Of a DNA stretch of 64,000 bases, positions 54,947-63,954 are shown piece after piece. The first letter of the stretch is position 1. Every line of letters begins with the position of its first letter. This DNA is from Desulfospira joergensenii DSM 10085 (lineage in GTDB: Bacteria; Desulfobacterota; Desulfobacteria; Desulfobacterales; Desulfobacteraceae): the NCBI RefSeq assembly GCF_000420085.1, contig NZ_ATUG01000003.1, forward strand, positions 434,001 to 498,000, read 5' to 3'. The notes beneath the pieces were generated by a model. The model ran no database searches. It worked only from the letters and a program-made list of their open reading frames with translations, and was not told the origin of the DNA. The position numbers and the translations under genes are program-made.

Positions 54947-55310
54947 GCGGCATTTGGTCTGAGATCCCTGCCTTTTTCCGGCTCTTTCTTTTCCTCCGAA
55001 GCTTTTGCTTCCGCAGTTTTTCAATCTCCCGGGTTTCCCGGCTCATCTTTCCGGTACTCTTTTCCTCAAGCCTGTCCACCAGGCTGCGCAATGCCATGAA
55101 CCGGTTCAGATGCTGGGATCTGTGCTTTCCGTATTTAACAAAGATCCCGGTGGGAATGTGGCGGACAAATACGGCAGAAGAGCTTTTATTTACTTTCTGC
55201 CCTCCCCTGCCCGAAGATCGGATGAATTTTTCTTCAAGGTCCTGTCTTTGTATGCCCAAATCAGCCATCCGTTTTTCCAGGGCGTCCAGTTTTTTCTTGT
55301 CCGGTCCCAT
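54933..55310 (-). CDS. GGQ-containing release-factor-like protein (ArfB-type)
   Basis: 125 residues from the ATG at 55310; an upstream start at 55370 adds unconserved sequence. FIRSSGRGGQKVNKSSSAVFVRHIPTGIFVKY holds the catalytic GGQ of class-I release factors; a Lys/Arg-rich C-terminal tail (KLRKQKLRRKRKSRKK) follows, as in ArfB/YaeJ, which rescues stalled ribosomes by peptidyl-tRNA hydrolysis. A start just downstream of AGAGG (spacing only 2 bases) is imperfect; the preceding AAGGAGG is 14 bases away. Confidence 0.85.
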   Translation of the reverse strand: MGPDKKKLDALEKRMADLGIQRQDLEEKFIRSSGRGGQKVNKSSSAVFVRHIPTGIFVKYGKHRSQHLNRFMALRSLVDRLEEKSTGKMSRETREIEKLRKQKLRRKRKSRKKAGISDQMPPKDE

Positions 55311-55427
55311 TGCCTCTAAAACATCCTCCTTTTCCCTGCCCGCCGGAAATGTAAAGCTGTTATATAGCATATTGGCTTGAAAGATGATAATTAGGATGAA
55401 TTTTTAAATTGATAAAGGGTATCTGAT

Positions 55428-56747
55428 ATGACAAAGGAAGCAGCCGGAACCTGTGAGCCCAATCCCCTTGGATTTGAAATGGCAAAGTGGTCCATTTTTT
55501 TCATCCTGATCCTGACCTATATCCTGGTGTATTTCCACCGCATGGCCCCGGGTGTGGTTTCCGAGTTCCTCATGGCCGAATTCAAGACCACGGGAACCCG
55601 GCTGGGAACCCTGTCGGCCATTTATTTCTTTGTATATGCATGTATGCAGATCCCTTCCGGAGTCATCGCAGACACCCTGGGAACCCGGACATCCGTTGTC
55701 TCCGGAAATCTGGTGGCCGGTATCGGCTCCATTGTATTTGGAATGGCAGGCTCCTTTGAAATGGCCTGTGCCGGCCGTTTCCTGGTGGGGCTTGGGGTCT
55801 CCGTGGTATTTGTCAGTATCATGAAAAACAACTCGGTATGGTTCCATGAACGGGTCTTCGGCCTGATGAGCGGGCTGACCCTGCTCTTCGGCAACCTGGG
55901 TTCCGTGCTGGCAGCAGGCCCCCTTTCCTCTCTCCTGACCTTTTTTGAATGGAGAATGGTCTTCATGGGTATCGGCTGCCTCTCGCTGGGTCTGGCTTTT
56001 CTAGGATTTCTCATGGTCAGGAACAGACCTGAGGACATGGGCTTTGCTCCGCCCAATCTCTATTCGGATCAAAACAAAACCCAACCCAGACCCGGAAACT
56101 GGATCAAAAACCTGGGATCGGTGATCATGGTCTTGAGAATCTGGCCGGGATTCTGGGTGCAGTTCGGGATGATCGGCGGGCTTTATTCCTTTATGGGGTT
56201 GTGGGGAATCCCATATTTGAGGGATGTTCACGGACTGACCCGGGGAACGGCCGCCGATCATATGACCGTGATGCTCTTAAGCTTTGCCGTGGGAGCGCTT
56301 TTTTTCGGGTGGTTTTCCGATAGAATGGGCCTTCGCAAACCCATCCTCATTGCCAGCGTAGCACTTTATAGCTTGTCCTGGATTCTGCTTATGTATACAT
56401 CCTGGTCTCCCGGACTTCCCGGATATCTGCTCTTCGGATTCATGGGCTTTGCCGGATCAGGATTTGTCCTGACCTTTGCCTGTGCCAAGGAGATTATCCA
56501 TCCCGAACTTTCAGGGATGGCCGTGAGTGTGGTCAACACGGGATGTTTTATCGGCACGGCTCTGATGCAGCCGTTATTCGGCTATCTTGCCGACCAAACC
56601 TGGGCCGGCACCCTGGAAAACGGGGTCAGAATTTACGCGGCCTCGGATTACCACAACGGGTTTATTGCCATGTTCATCTTTGCCCTTCTGGCCCTGGCCG
56701 CATCTTTCCGGGTCCGGGAAACCCATTGCCGGAATGTCTGTGTCTGA
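55428..56747 (+). CDS. MFS transporter
   Basis: 439 residues with about 12 transmembrane segments. The MFS loop 2-3 region (FVYACMQIPSGVIADTLGTR), the RFLVGLGVSVVFVSIM segment and the repeat GWFSDRMGLRKP in the second half are typical. It resembles D-galactonate/glucarate-type and related permeases, but the substrate is not predictable. Last core gene before the AT-rich island. Confidence 0.85.
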   Translation: MTKEAAGTCEPNPLGFEMAKWSIFFILILTYILVYFHRMAPGVVSEFLMAEFKTTGTRLGTLSAIYFFVYACMQIPSGVIADTLGTRTSVVSGNLVAGIGSIVFGMAGSFEMACAGRFLVGLGVSVVFVSIMKNNSVWFHERVFGLMSGLTLLFGNLGSVLAAGPLSSLLTFFEWRMVFMGIGCLSLGLAFLGFLMVRNRPEDMGFAPPNLYSDQNKTQPRPGNWIKNLGSVIMVLRIWPGFWVQFGMIGGLYSFMGLWGIPYLRDVHGLTRGTAADHMTVMLLSFAVGALFFGWFSDRMGLRKPILIASVALYSLSWILLMYTSWSPGLPGYLLFGFMGFAGSGFVLTFACAKEIIHPELSGMAVSVVNTGCFIGTALMQPLFGYLADQTWAGTLENGVRIYAASDYHNGFIAMFIFALLALAASFRVRETHCRNVCV

Positions 56748-56929
56748 GGATATAAAGATCTCTGCATTGCATTGCATTGCACCATTGGGCAATATATGGC
56801 CTGGTAATCTTCATCTGAAAAGAATGTCTACTGCCTTTGATCACCCTTCTGTGTAATATGGTGGGGATAATCCGGGGCCGCTGCTCTTTCAATCTCACCA
56901 TTATTCCTTTTTAAATTTTGGTGAATTGA

Positions 56930-56983
56930 TTGACAATCCCACTATAAAATACTACTAAATTCTCCAATCACCTCATTGGAGGG
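56930..56983 (+). promoter_or_regulatory. Promoter and RBS hairpin of integrase-like copy 1
   Basis: TTGACA (56930-56935) and TACTAA (56953-56958) are 17 bases apart. Downstream, CTCCAAT (56962-56968) pairs perfectly with ATTGGAG (56975-56981), which includes part of the GGAGGG Shine-Dalgarno, so translation could be shielded. The -35, spacer length and -10 are conserved in copy 2 (58756-58784); the hairpin is not. Confidence 0.55.
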
Positions 56984-56989
56984 CTTTGT

Positions 56990-57547
56990 ATGAAAAGTGG
57001 CATTTATACACTCGAAAAATGCAGACTCTGTGGAAAATCTCTCAAATTCAATGAACGCAAAGAACTAGTCATCTGCCCCTCCCATAAAAATGAAACTGAT
57101 TCGGGTTTTTGCTTTGTCCGTTTCGGCGCTGCCGTGAACAAAACCTTTTCCAATGCCAAAGAGGCCCTTCAATTTCTTTATGGTCTCAGATTCAAAACCG
57201 TCCGCTTGCTTGATCACCATATTGAAACTTTCCAGGAACTAAAAAAACAATTTTTAGCTTTGCCTGATATTCCATTTTTTCGCCTTCATGGCGGGATTCA
57301 AAGCGTCCAGCCAAATCAATCATTCGGTCAAAAATATTTTAAAAAATGGTGGGATCGGGCCTGTGATGAATTAGGCGTTCAAGGTTTCGATTTATATGAT
57401 GGAACGCGGCACACGACTACTACAAAAATAGACAGGCGGACCGGTAGTGACAATGCCCGAAAAGCATCTGCCCATGAAACCAACAAAGTCTTTGACAGGT
57501 ACTGTCAATTCCAAGATGATACTTCTTTTGAAATGGCAAAAAAATAA
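56990..57547 (+). CDS. Internally deleted tyrosine recombinase, copy 1
   Basis: 185 residues. N-terminal zinc-ribbon-like CRLCGKSLKFNERKELVICPSH, then FSNAKEALQFLYGLRFKT. It then jumps to VRLLDHHIETFQELKKQF and PFFRLHGGIQSV, KKWWDRACDELGVQG, and the catalytic tail DGTRHTTTT (R-x-x-H-type box) and VFDRYCQ (Tyr nucleophile). Intact relatives run to roughly 390 residues; here the core-binding domain and first catalytic Arg are missing. The same junction occurs in copy 2 at 58816, with about 20 substitutions over about 183 residues. Probably inactive as a recombinase on its own, but the frame and promoter are preserved. Confidence 0.6.
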   Translation: MKSGIYTLEKCRLCGKSLKFNERKELVICPSHKNETDSGFCFVRFGAAVNKTFSNAKEALQFLYGLRFKTVRLLDHHIETFQELKKQFLALPDIPFFRLHGGIQSVQPNQSFGQKYFKKWWDRACDELGVQGFDLYDGTRHTTTTKIDRRTGSDNARKASAHETNKVFDRYCQFQDDTSFEMAKK

Positions 57548-57609
57548 GGATAATCTCCAGTTGAATTTTATATTTTTAACCCTAAATTGAATTTGCACTT
57601 GGTGAAAAA

Positions 57610-58428
57610 ATGGATCTCCCGTCTACAAGAAAAGTAATATGCCTACTGTTTGTTTCTATTTTATGTTTACTGATGTGTTCATGCGCAATGCCAGTACGTT
57701 TTCCGGGATTGTCCGGCACATTATTGGACAGTAATACAAAGCTTCCGATAAAGGGAGCACATGTTATTTGCATTGACAAATACTACAAATTCATCGAAGC
57801 CATCAATGTAGGGGGACCCAATTCTGATTATTTGGCGATACACATAACTGCGACTGATAGTAATGGCTATTTCAAACTTCCTTCATATTTTAAGTGGACT
57901 TTTCCATCCAGCGGTCTAAGGGAAATTTTGATATATAAGGAAGGCTATTACAGTCCAATATACTTCCAGAGTGGCAAAGACAGCTTTTATTTTAACCCTC
58001 CTGGTTATAATCATTTAGACATTGAATCAGATTATTTTAGTAATTTATATTTAACAGAGAATATAAACGATAGAGAAGGATTTATCTTAGATTTTTCTAC
58101 AACCGCACGATCTCTCATCAGCCGAACGATTTATTGTGCGCAAGATCTTTCATGGCATAACAAATCCAAATTTAATCAATTCAGACCTGCTTTTGAAAAA
58201 ATACATTCAATTCTGAGCAAGAGTTCAGTTAGAATTAAAGAGCAATTATCCATAAAAAGATACAGCAATACAACAACCGAGAGAGTATTGAAAGATTGGG
58301 ACAAGGATTTAAGAAACCTAAAAATGCTCATACGCAGATCTGATACCGGAACAACTGTAAATACAATTGAACAAAGGGTACGGAATAGTTCAGGGGTTGT
58401 TCATGTAAAGTCAGAAGCGCGGCACTAA
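57610..58428 (+). CDS. Lipoprotein with carboxypeptidase-regulatory-like domain
   Basis: 272 residues. The lipoprotein signal runs to lipobox LMCSC (about residue 25). Then a Ig/prealbumin-like segment (GLSGTLLDSNTKLPIKGAHV, about 33-52; TATDSNGYFKLPS) as in carboxypeptidase-regulatory-like domains, and a helical C-terminal half with no known family. It lies between the two integrase-like copies. AT-rich, so part of the island. Function unknown. Confidence 0.6.
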   Translation: MDLPSTRKVICLLFVSILCLLMCSCAMPVRFPGLSGTLLDSNTKLPIKGAHVICIDKYYKFIEAINVGGPNSDYLAIHITATDSNGYFKLPSYFKWTFPSSGLREILIYKEGYYSPIYFQSGKDSFYFNPPGYNHLDIESDYFSNLYLTENINDREGFILDFSTTARSLISRTIYCAQDLSWHNKSKFNQFRPAFEKIHSILSKSSVRIKEQLSIKRYSNTTTERVLKDWDKDLRNLKMLIRRSDTGTTVNTIEQRVRNSSGVVHVKSEARH

Positions 58429-58582
58429 ATTAGTTGGAGGCTTGATCGGCTGGTGGGAAACTGATGAAAATTCTACTCATTCATTATAAAATTGACTGCC
58501 TAAAAGTCTACTCGACAAACTCCGTCAATCCTCCAAAAACTATATTATAACAGCTTGAATTTTAATAAGCTTTTGTCGAGAA

Positions 58583-58613
58583 ACCATGGTTCGATCCCCA
58601 GGTGCTTCCGCCA
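58583..58613 (+). repeat. tRNA 3'-end remnant (likely attachment-site footprint)
   Basis: The stretch ends GGTTCGATCCCCAGG and GTGCTTCCGCCA: a T-loop (TTCGATC) with T-stem pairs, an acceptor 3' strand, discriminator G and CCA. It looks like the 3' end of a serine tRNA, cut off from the 5' part, which is absent. Such fragments are left where tRNA-targeting elements integrate or excise. No CCA-ended full tRNA is found. Confidence 0.55.
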
Positions 58614-58815
58614 TTTTTTTCTATAAAATCAGTATATTATATTTTTAATTTTCTGTCCAAAACTTTAATCTTTAGGATAGGCTTGCAATGAAATTGTAAA
58701 TCAGGTTGATCTCCAAACTTCAACAGCTTTTTAATTCTATATTCTATTGAATTGATTGACAATCGCGCTTCGAAATAATACTAAACCCTCTATCAACATC
58801 ATTGGAGGGCTTTGT

Positions 58816-59418
58816 ATGAAAGGTGGCATTTATACACGCGAAAAATGCAGACTCTGTGGAAACTCTCTCAAATTCAATGAACGCAAAGAACTATTCATCT
58901 GTCCCTCCCATAAAAATAAAACTGATTCCGGTTCCTGTTTTGTCCGCTTAGGCACTGCCGTGAACAAAACCTTTTCCAATGCCAAAGAGGCCCTTCAATT
59001 TCTTTATGGTCTCAGATTTAAAACCGTCCGCTTGCTTGACCACCATATTGAAACTTTCCAGGAACTAAAAAAACAATTTTTAGCTTTACCTGATATTCCC
59101 TTTTTTCGTCATCATGGCGGGATTCAAAGCGTCCAGCCTAATCAGCCGTTTGGTCAAAAATATTTCAAAAAATGGTGGGATCGGGCTTGCGATGAATTAG
59201 GCGTTCAAGGATTGGATTTGTATGGTGGAACACGGCATACGACTACTACAGAAATAGCCAGGCGGGCTGGGACCGATAATGCCAGAAAGGCCTCGTCTCA
59301 TGAGATTAATAAGGCTTTTGATCGCTATTGTCAGTTCCAAGATGATACTTCTTTTAAAATGGCCCAAATGATAAACGGCAAAAAATTGCAAGTTATTAAA
59401 CAATATAGAAAAAAATAG
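58816..59418 (+). CDS. Internally deleted tyrosine recombinase, copy 2
   Basis: 200 residues from the ATG at 58816 (GGAGGG upstream); a longer frame from 58756 is only the promoter. Same architecture and same internal junction (GLRFKT-VRLLDHHIE) as the copy at 56990. The C-terminus is longer and carries GGTRHTTTTEIARRAGTDNARKASSHEINKAFDRYCQ with the Tyr nucleophile. The promoter is TTGACA/TACTAA, 58756-58784. The shared junction shows duplication after the deletion, or that the compact form is the true gene. The SIR2 gene follows 48 bases later in the same direction. Confidence 0.62.
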   Translation: MKGGIYTREKCRLCGNSLKFNERKELFICPSHKNKTDSGSCFVRLGTAVNKTFSNAKEALQFLYGLRFKTVRLLDHHIETFQELKKQFLALPDIPFFRHHGGIQSVQPNQPFGQKYFKKWWDRACDELGVQGLDLYGGTRHTTTTEIARRAGTDNARKASSHEINKAFDRYCQFQDDTSFKMAQMINGKKLQVIKQYRKK

Positions 59419-59466
59419 TTCGAAATTTAAAATTTTGCTCAGCCTAATTTTTTATATGAGGTGACT

Positions 59467-61800
59467 ATGAAGGCGAAAGATTTATTTGCAGATGGTGGCG
59501 ATCTTGTTCATAAATTACGAAGTGAATCCGACATTATCCGCCATATTCAAACCCGTGAAGGTGAAACCGCTAATTATAGTTTATTTTTGGGTGCTGGAGC
59601 ATCAATAAATTCTGGGATAAGAACAGCACATCAATTGATTAAAGAATGGCTATTTGAACTTTTTGAAAGATTCAACCACACACTACCCAAAGATACTTAT
59701 GAAGCAATTGAATACTTTAAAAAGGAACATTCCAATTGGTATAATTCAATAAATCCATATTCTTCTCTTTTTGAAAAAAAATATGATTTGCCAAGTCAGC
59801 GACGAAGATTTATTGAAAAAGAAGTTGATCAAAGAGTCCCTTCTATAGGCTACGCATATTTAGTTTCACTTGTAGATAAACATTTTTTTAGTACCATTTT
59901 TACAACTAATTTTGATGATCTAGTAAATGAGGCTTTTTATCAATTTTCAAATAATAGGCCGATTTATTGTGCTCATGACTCTTCAATCCATTCTATTTCG
60001 ATCACATCAAAACGACCCAAAATATTAAAACTACATGGCGATTACCTTTTCGATGATATTAAAAGTACTCTTAAAGAAACTGAGTCTTTAGAGCAAAACA
60101 CAAAAGAAAAGTTGATTGAATTTTGTAAAGAATTTGGACTAATTGTAATTGGTTACTCAGGGAATGATCGCTCGGTGATGGATGTTTTAGAGTTTCTAAC
60201 AAAACAGGATAACTATTTGAAAAATGGAATTTATTGGTGCTTCAGAGAGGAAGATCATATTAGTAGGGTTCTGCGTAACTTGTTGTGGAAAGATAAAGTT
60301 TACCCCGTATTAATAGATGGATTTGATGAATTTTTAGCACGAGCTTACAATGACCTGATTGGCGGAGGTCTTGATATCGAATCTAATATTAAGCAATCAA
60401 AACTTCAAAAAACCATTAATAACATAACTAAAGACAAGTATAACTTATCAAAAAATAATTTTATTAAAGAAGAAATTGAATTAATAAAAAACTCAAATCG
60501 CAAAAATGATATTTCTAATTTTATCAATGATATTTCAAAAGACAATGATTCGGATTTGCCTTTGTCAGATTTAAGAAACCTTTTAGAGATAGAAGATTTG
60601 ATTAATAAAAAAAACTTTCAAGGAGCATATGATTTGTGTGAAGCTTACTATCAAAATTCACAAAAAAATAACTCAAAATCAAAATATGCCTCCAAAATGG
60701 TTTCCATATCGTTATATCTCAATAATAATCAATTATCACTAAATTGGAGTGATCGTCTAATTGAATTAGACAGGCACAATGTAGTTTACAATTTAAAGAA
60801 AGCGAATAGTATTTTTGATCTGAGAAAAAGATATGAATATATTCATGGACTAATAGATGCCTTTTCATATCGATATGAAATTTATAATGAAACCGCCAAA
60901 ACTGGTTATATGCTTTTCAAGAATGATCCTGTGTACAGTGCGGTCAATTTAAACGACCTTCTCCTCCTTTTGGAGAAAAGCTTAAAATTACATCCATCAT
61001 TATCTAATATTGCTTGGAACTACAAACTAGATATTTTGGAATACAAATGTGAAAAGGTGAAGGATAAAACAGAATATGAAAAGAGAATTAAGAATCACAT
61101 AAAAAATGCTGTAAATATAAATCCTAAAGATTTTAACGCATTGAATTTAAGAGTTAGCCAGGGCATAGCTAAAAAAAATTTTCAGAATTCAAAAGATTTA
61201 ATCAAAGAAATATATCAACTAAAATCAAAATGTTCCAAGCTTAAAAGGAACAGTTTAAATGAATTGATTAATGAAATAATGGTTTCACTTCCGGATTTTC
61301 CAAACAATAATGGATACAAATCACTTTCAAAAGATTTTTATGAAATTCACTTGAAAGATATTGATATAAACGAAAACAGCGGCCTATTAATAAGTAAAGG
61401 TTTATATTTTATTAATATTCAACAAAATTTAAAAATGGCTGAAAAATATTTCCTTAAAGTTATCTCCACTCCAAAACCTTTCACTGCCTTTGACGAACTG
61501 ATTAAAGTTTCGATGGCTTTAGGTAAAAATAATTTTGAAAAAATTGATAAACTTTTAGAAGATGAGAAGTATAAAATAACACCCCAATTTTATTCAAAAT
61601 GTAAATCTGAAATTTGTATGCAATTAAAGGATTATTCTAAATCTAAAAAATTTATCAAAAAAGCTTATGATATGGGGCTCTCAATAGTTAGTTATTTAAC
61701 AGAACTTTCATATATTTACCTTCGTGCAAAAGAGTATGAAAAGGTTTTAGAAATGTATAGCCTCCACAATGACGTTATCAATCAACTGGATAACGTATAA
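59467..61800 (+). pseudogene. SIR2-domain defence-like gene, 5' part (interrupted by IS256)
   Basis: Start ATG 59467 with GAGG upstream (GTG 59461 is possible). SIR2-like NAD-binding domain at about 38-300: LFLGAGASINSG (GAGAS 42-46), TTNFDDLVNE (146-155), catalytic His190 in KLHGDY, and VIGYSGNDRSVMDVL (about 229). Then a long helical, TPR-like Lys-rich region. Codons 1-774 are native (to 61788); the last three residues (DNV) and stop come from the IS end. Resumes in frame at 63169. SIR2 proteins of this architecture (DSR1/DSR2-like) deplete NAD in response to phage. The gene is likely broken in this strain, unless the near-complete N-terminal product is still active. 774 of 864 residues remain. 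Confidence 0.8.
61781..61788. repeat. Target-site duplication, left copy
   Basis: ATCAACTG directly precedes the IS left end (61789) and reappears exactly at 63161-63168, right after the IS right end. Eight bases, as made by IS256-family insertion. Confidence 0.85.
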
Positions 61801-63160
61801 ATAATTTCGCACAATTAAAAATTGAAAAGATGGTCTCAACTTGGTTATTTGTTAAATCGACCAAGAAAAAACAATAATCAAGAAAGGAGACCATCTTGGA
61901 AAAAGAGTATACACAAAAGCTGGATAAAGTCATTAAAATTGATGAATCAAAGATTCAAGATCACCTTGGAGAAATGGTAAGAGGCACAGTTGAAGAGACG
62001 CTCAATAAAATGTTGGATGCAGAAGCTGACAAACTTTGCAATGCAGAGCGCTACCAACGCACCCAATCCAGAACTGATACCCGAGCCGGTTATTATCAAA
62101 GAAACCTCCATACAAAGGCAGGCGAGGTTAAACTGAACGTGCCTAAGCTGAGACAACAGAAATTCGAAACCGCTATCATCGAACGGTATAAACGCCGAGA
62201 ATCTTCAGTTGAAGAAGCCATGATAGAGATGTATCTGGCGGGTGTGTCTGTAAGACGGGTTGAAGATATCACCCAGGCGCTTTGGGGAACTCGGGTCAGT
62301 CCCGGCACTGTGAGCAATCTGAACAAAAAGATTTATAAACATATAGAAGACTGGCGGAACCGGCCGATTGAAGGTAATCATCCATATGTATACTTGGACG
62401 GCATTGTTCTCAAAAGAACCTGGGCAAATGAAGTCCGTAATGTATCTGTCCTCGTGGCCGTCAGCGTTTCCCAGGAGGGATATCGCCAGGTAATAGGTGT
62501 CCAGGAAGGCCACAAAGAAGATAAAGCAGGCTGGAGTGGTTTCCTAAAGCATTTAAAGCAACGGGGTCTCAAAGGTGTTGAACTCGTAATTAGTGATGCC
62601 TGCCTTGGCCTGGTTGAATCCTTGGGTGACTTTTATCCTGATGCCAAATGGCAAAGGTGTACAGTTCATTTTTATAGAAATGTATTCAGTGTCGTCCCTC
62701 GCGGCAAAATGAATGAAGTATCCAGAATGCTCAAGGCTATTCACGCTTCTGAAGATAAACAGGCAGCAATTGAAAAGGCAAAGGCTGTGGTTTTGAAATT
62801 AAAAGAGAAAAAACTCAGATCTGCTGCCGAAAAAGTTGAAAAAAACATTTTAGAAACGCTCACATATTATGATTTTCCAAGTAAGCACTGGCGGAGGATC
62901 CGGACCAATAATCCTCTCGAGAGGATTATGAAAGAGATCCGTAGACGAACGCGAGTGGTGGGTGCTTTCCCTGATGGGAACTCTGCTATTATGCTGGTTG
63001 GAGCTCGACTCAGACATATTGCAGGCACCAAGTGGGGATCGAAAAAATACCTGAATATGGAATTATTAAAAGAAATGAAAATTAACAAAGAATATGCAGC
63101 TTAAATTATGAAACTGAGTTGAGACCAGAATCAAAAGTGCGAAAAATATTTGACACTACC
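61789..63160 (+). mobile_element. IS256-family insertion sequence, 1372 bp
   Basis: One transposase gene lies between imperfect terminal inverted repeats. Over 24 bases (left GATAACGTATAAATAATTTCGCAC; right end reads GGTAGTGTCAAATATTTTTCGCAC on the complement) 15 bases match, with TTTCGCAC identical. An inner inverted repeat GGTCTCAACT is also present. Flanked by the 8-bp direct repeat ATCAACTG, which is the target duplication inside the SIR2 gene. Confidence 0.88.
61896..63104 (+). CDS. IS256-family DDE transposase
   Basis: 402 residues. TTG start with AAAGGAGACC upstream. DDE residues in VYLDGIVLKRTW, VISDACLGLVESL and NPLERIMKEIRRRTRVVGAFPD (conserved Mutator-family block) are intact, with TRAGYYQRNLHTKAGEVKLNVPKLR at the N-terminal DNA-binding side. 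The element may therefore still be mobile. Length is normal for the family. Confidence 0.93.
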   Translation: MEKEYTQKLDKVIKIDESKIQDHLGEMVRGTVEETLNKMLDAEADKLCNAERYQRTQSRTDTRAGYYQRNLHTKAGEVKLNVPKLRQQKFETAIIERYKRRESSVEEAMIEMYLAGVSVRRVEDITQALWGTRVSPGTVSNLNKKIYKHIEDWRNRPIEGNHPYVYLDGIVLKRTWANEVRNVSVLVAVSVSQEGYRQVIGVQEGHKEDKAGWSGFLKHLKQRGLKGVELVISDACLGLVESLGDFYPDAKWQRCTVHFYRNVFSVVPRGKMNEVSRMLKAIHASEDKQAAIEKAKAVVLKLKEKKLRSAAEKVEKNILETLTYYDFPSKHWRRIRTNNPLERIMKEIRRRTRVVGAFPDGNSAIMLVGARLRHIAGTKWGSKKYLNMELLKEMKINKEYAA

Positions 63161-63168
63161 ATCAACTG
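63161..63168. repeat. Target-site duplication, right copy
   Basis: ATCAACTG, identical to 61781-61788; the SIR2 frame runs through it (CAA CTG) into the following codons. Confidence 0.85.
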
Positions 63169-63441
63169 AAAATTGAACCCGTTGTTATAAATTGGCAGTT
63201 GGCTTCCAAAAAAATTGATTCTGAATGCTATGCTGAAGTAATACTAAGAAATCTAACTGCACAATCTGAGGATGATGGCGTTAAAATATGTGCTTTCGCA
63301 ATTTTGGGTAATGATACAGACGCAAGAAGATTAATTAAAAAGACAATAGAAGCGAAATTTATAAGATATTTTGAATACCAAAATTGGCCTGCAATTCGGA
63401 AAGATTTATTAGAAGGGCTTGAAATAGTTAAAGCAGCGTAA
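63169..63441 (+). pseudogene. SIR2-domain gene, 3' part
   Basis: 90 residues (KIEPVVINWQLASKKIDSEC, later LIKKTIEAKFIRYFEYQNWPA, ending LEGLEIVKAA), continuing the SIR2 reading frame after the target duplication: ...DVINQL then KIEPVVINWQ. The stop is at 63439. It cannot be translated as part of the original protein with the IS present, though an internal ATG is available. The remaining 100 bases to ssrA (63442-63541) hold nothing recognisable. Confidence 0.8.
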
Positions 63442-63541
63442 TGTTGAGTTGTGGGTACAAATGAATGTTTCTCACACCACCTTTACACCACCACGGCCAC
63501 GGCATTTATCGTTACAACACTCTGAATTTATTAATAATAAT

Positions 63542-63898
63542 TGGTGGAGGCGGCGGGAGTTGAACCCGCGTCCGAAAACAATCTACCCAGGCTTCTACAT
63601 ACTTATCCTGAACTTTGATATTGGCCGGCGGAGCCCCTTCAGGATGGGTATCTTCCGGTATAGCCTGAGAAATTCAACCTTTAAAGAACAGGCATCTGTA
63701 AAGGCGGTCCTGCAATTATGACGTTCTGATCCGGATCTGCAGAAAGGATGCCGGGAGAACGGAAGCTGGTTTAAGCAGCTACAGCGTAATTATAATCATC
63801 TGCGATTATATTTAATGCTTTGCCAAGTTAACGAGCTGACAAAAAACTCGGTATGCTACCTTGGGCTTCAAAATCTCCGTCGAAGCCATTTCGCCCCC
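63542..63898 (-). ncRNA. ssrA: tmRNA, one-piece
   Basis: Minus strand. Acceptor GGGGGCG (5' end 63898) pairs with CGCCTCC before A and encoded CCA (63542). The 5' D-like region reads GGGGGCGAAATGGCTTCGACGG and the T-arm ACGCGGGTTCAACTCCCG. The tag ORF at 63771-63803 (minus) reads GCA GAT GAT TAT AAT TAC GCT GTA GCT GCT TAA, giving ADDYNYAVAA. It rescues stalled ribosomes. No terminator follows its 3' end; the AT-rich island begins there. Confidence 0.95.
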
Positions 63899-63926
63899 AA
63901 ATTGTAAAAGATCAAAAGGTAATACT

Positions 63927-63954
63927 ATTATAAGCCTGCACCGCTGAAAGTCAA
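63927..63954 (-). promoter_or_regulatory. ssrA promoter
   Basis: On the minus strand, TTGACT (63954-63949) and the perfect TATAAT (63932-63927) are 16 bases apart, about 29 bases before the tmRNA 5' end. Confidence 0.75.

Noticed and set aside
58583..58613. Functional tRNA gene
   Set aside because: Only the T-arm and 3' acceptor strand are present; no 5' half, D-arm or anticodon.
59461..59469. GTG at 59461 as the SIR2 start
   Set aside because: Possible, but it overlaps the GAGG ribosome site; the ATG at 59467 is better spaced. The difference is two residues.
61804..63145. IS ends placed at the TTTCGCAC/GTGCGAAA repeats
   Set aside because: No target duplication there. The ends 15-16 bases further out give a perfect 8-bp duplication and an in-frame junction of the SIR2 gene.
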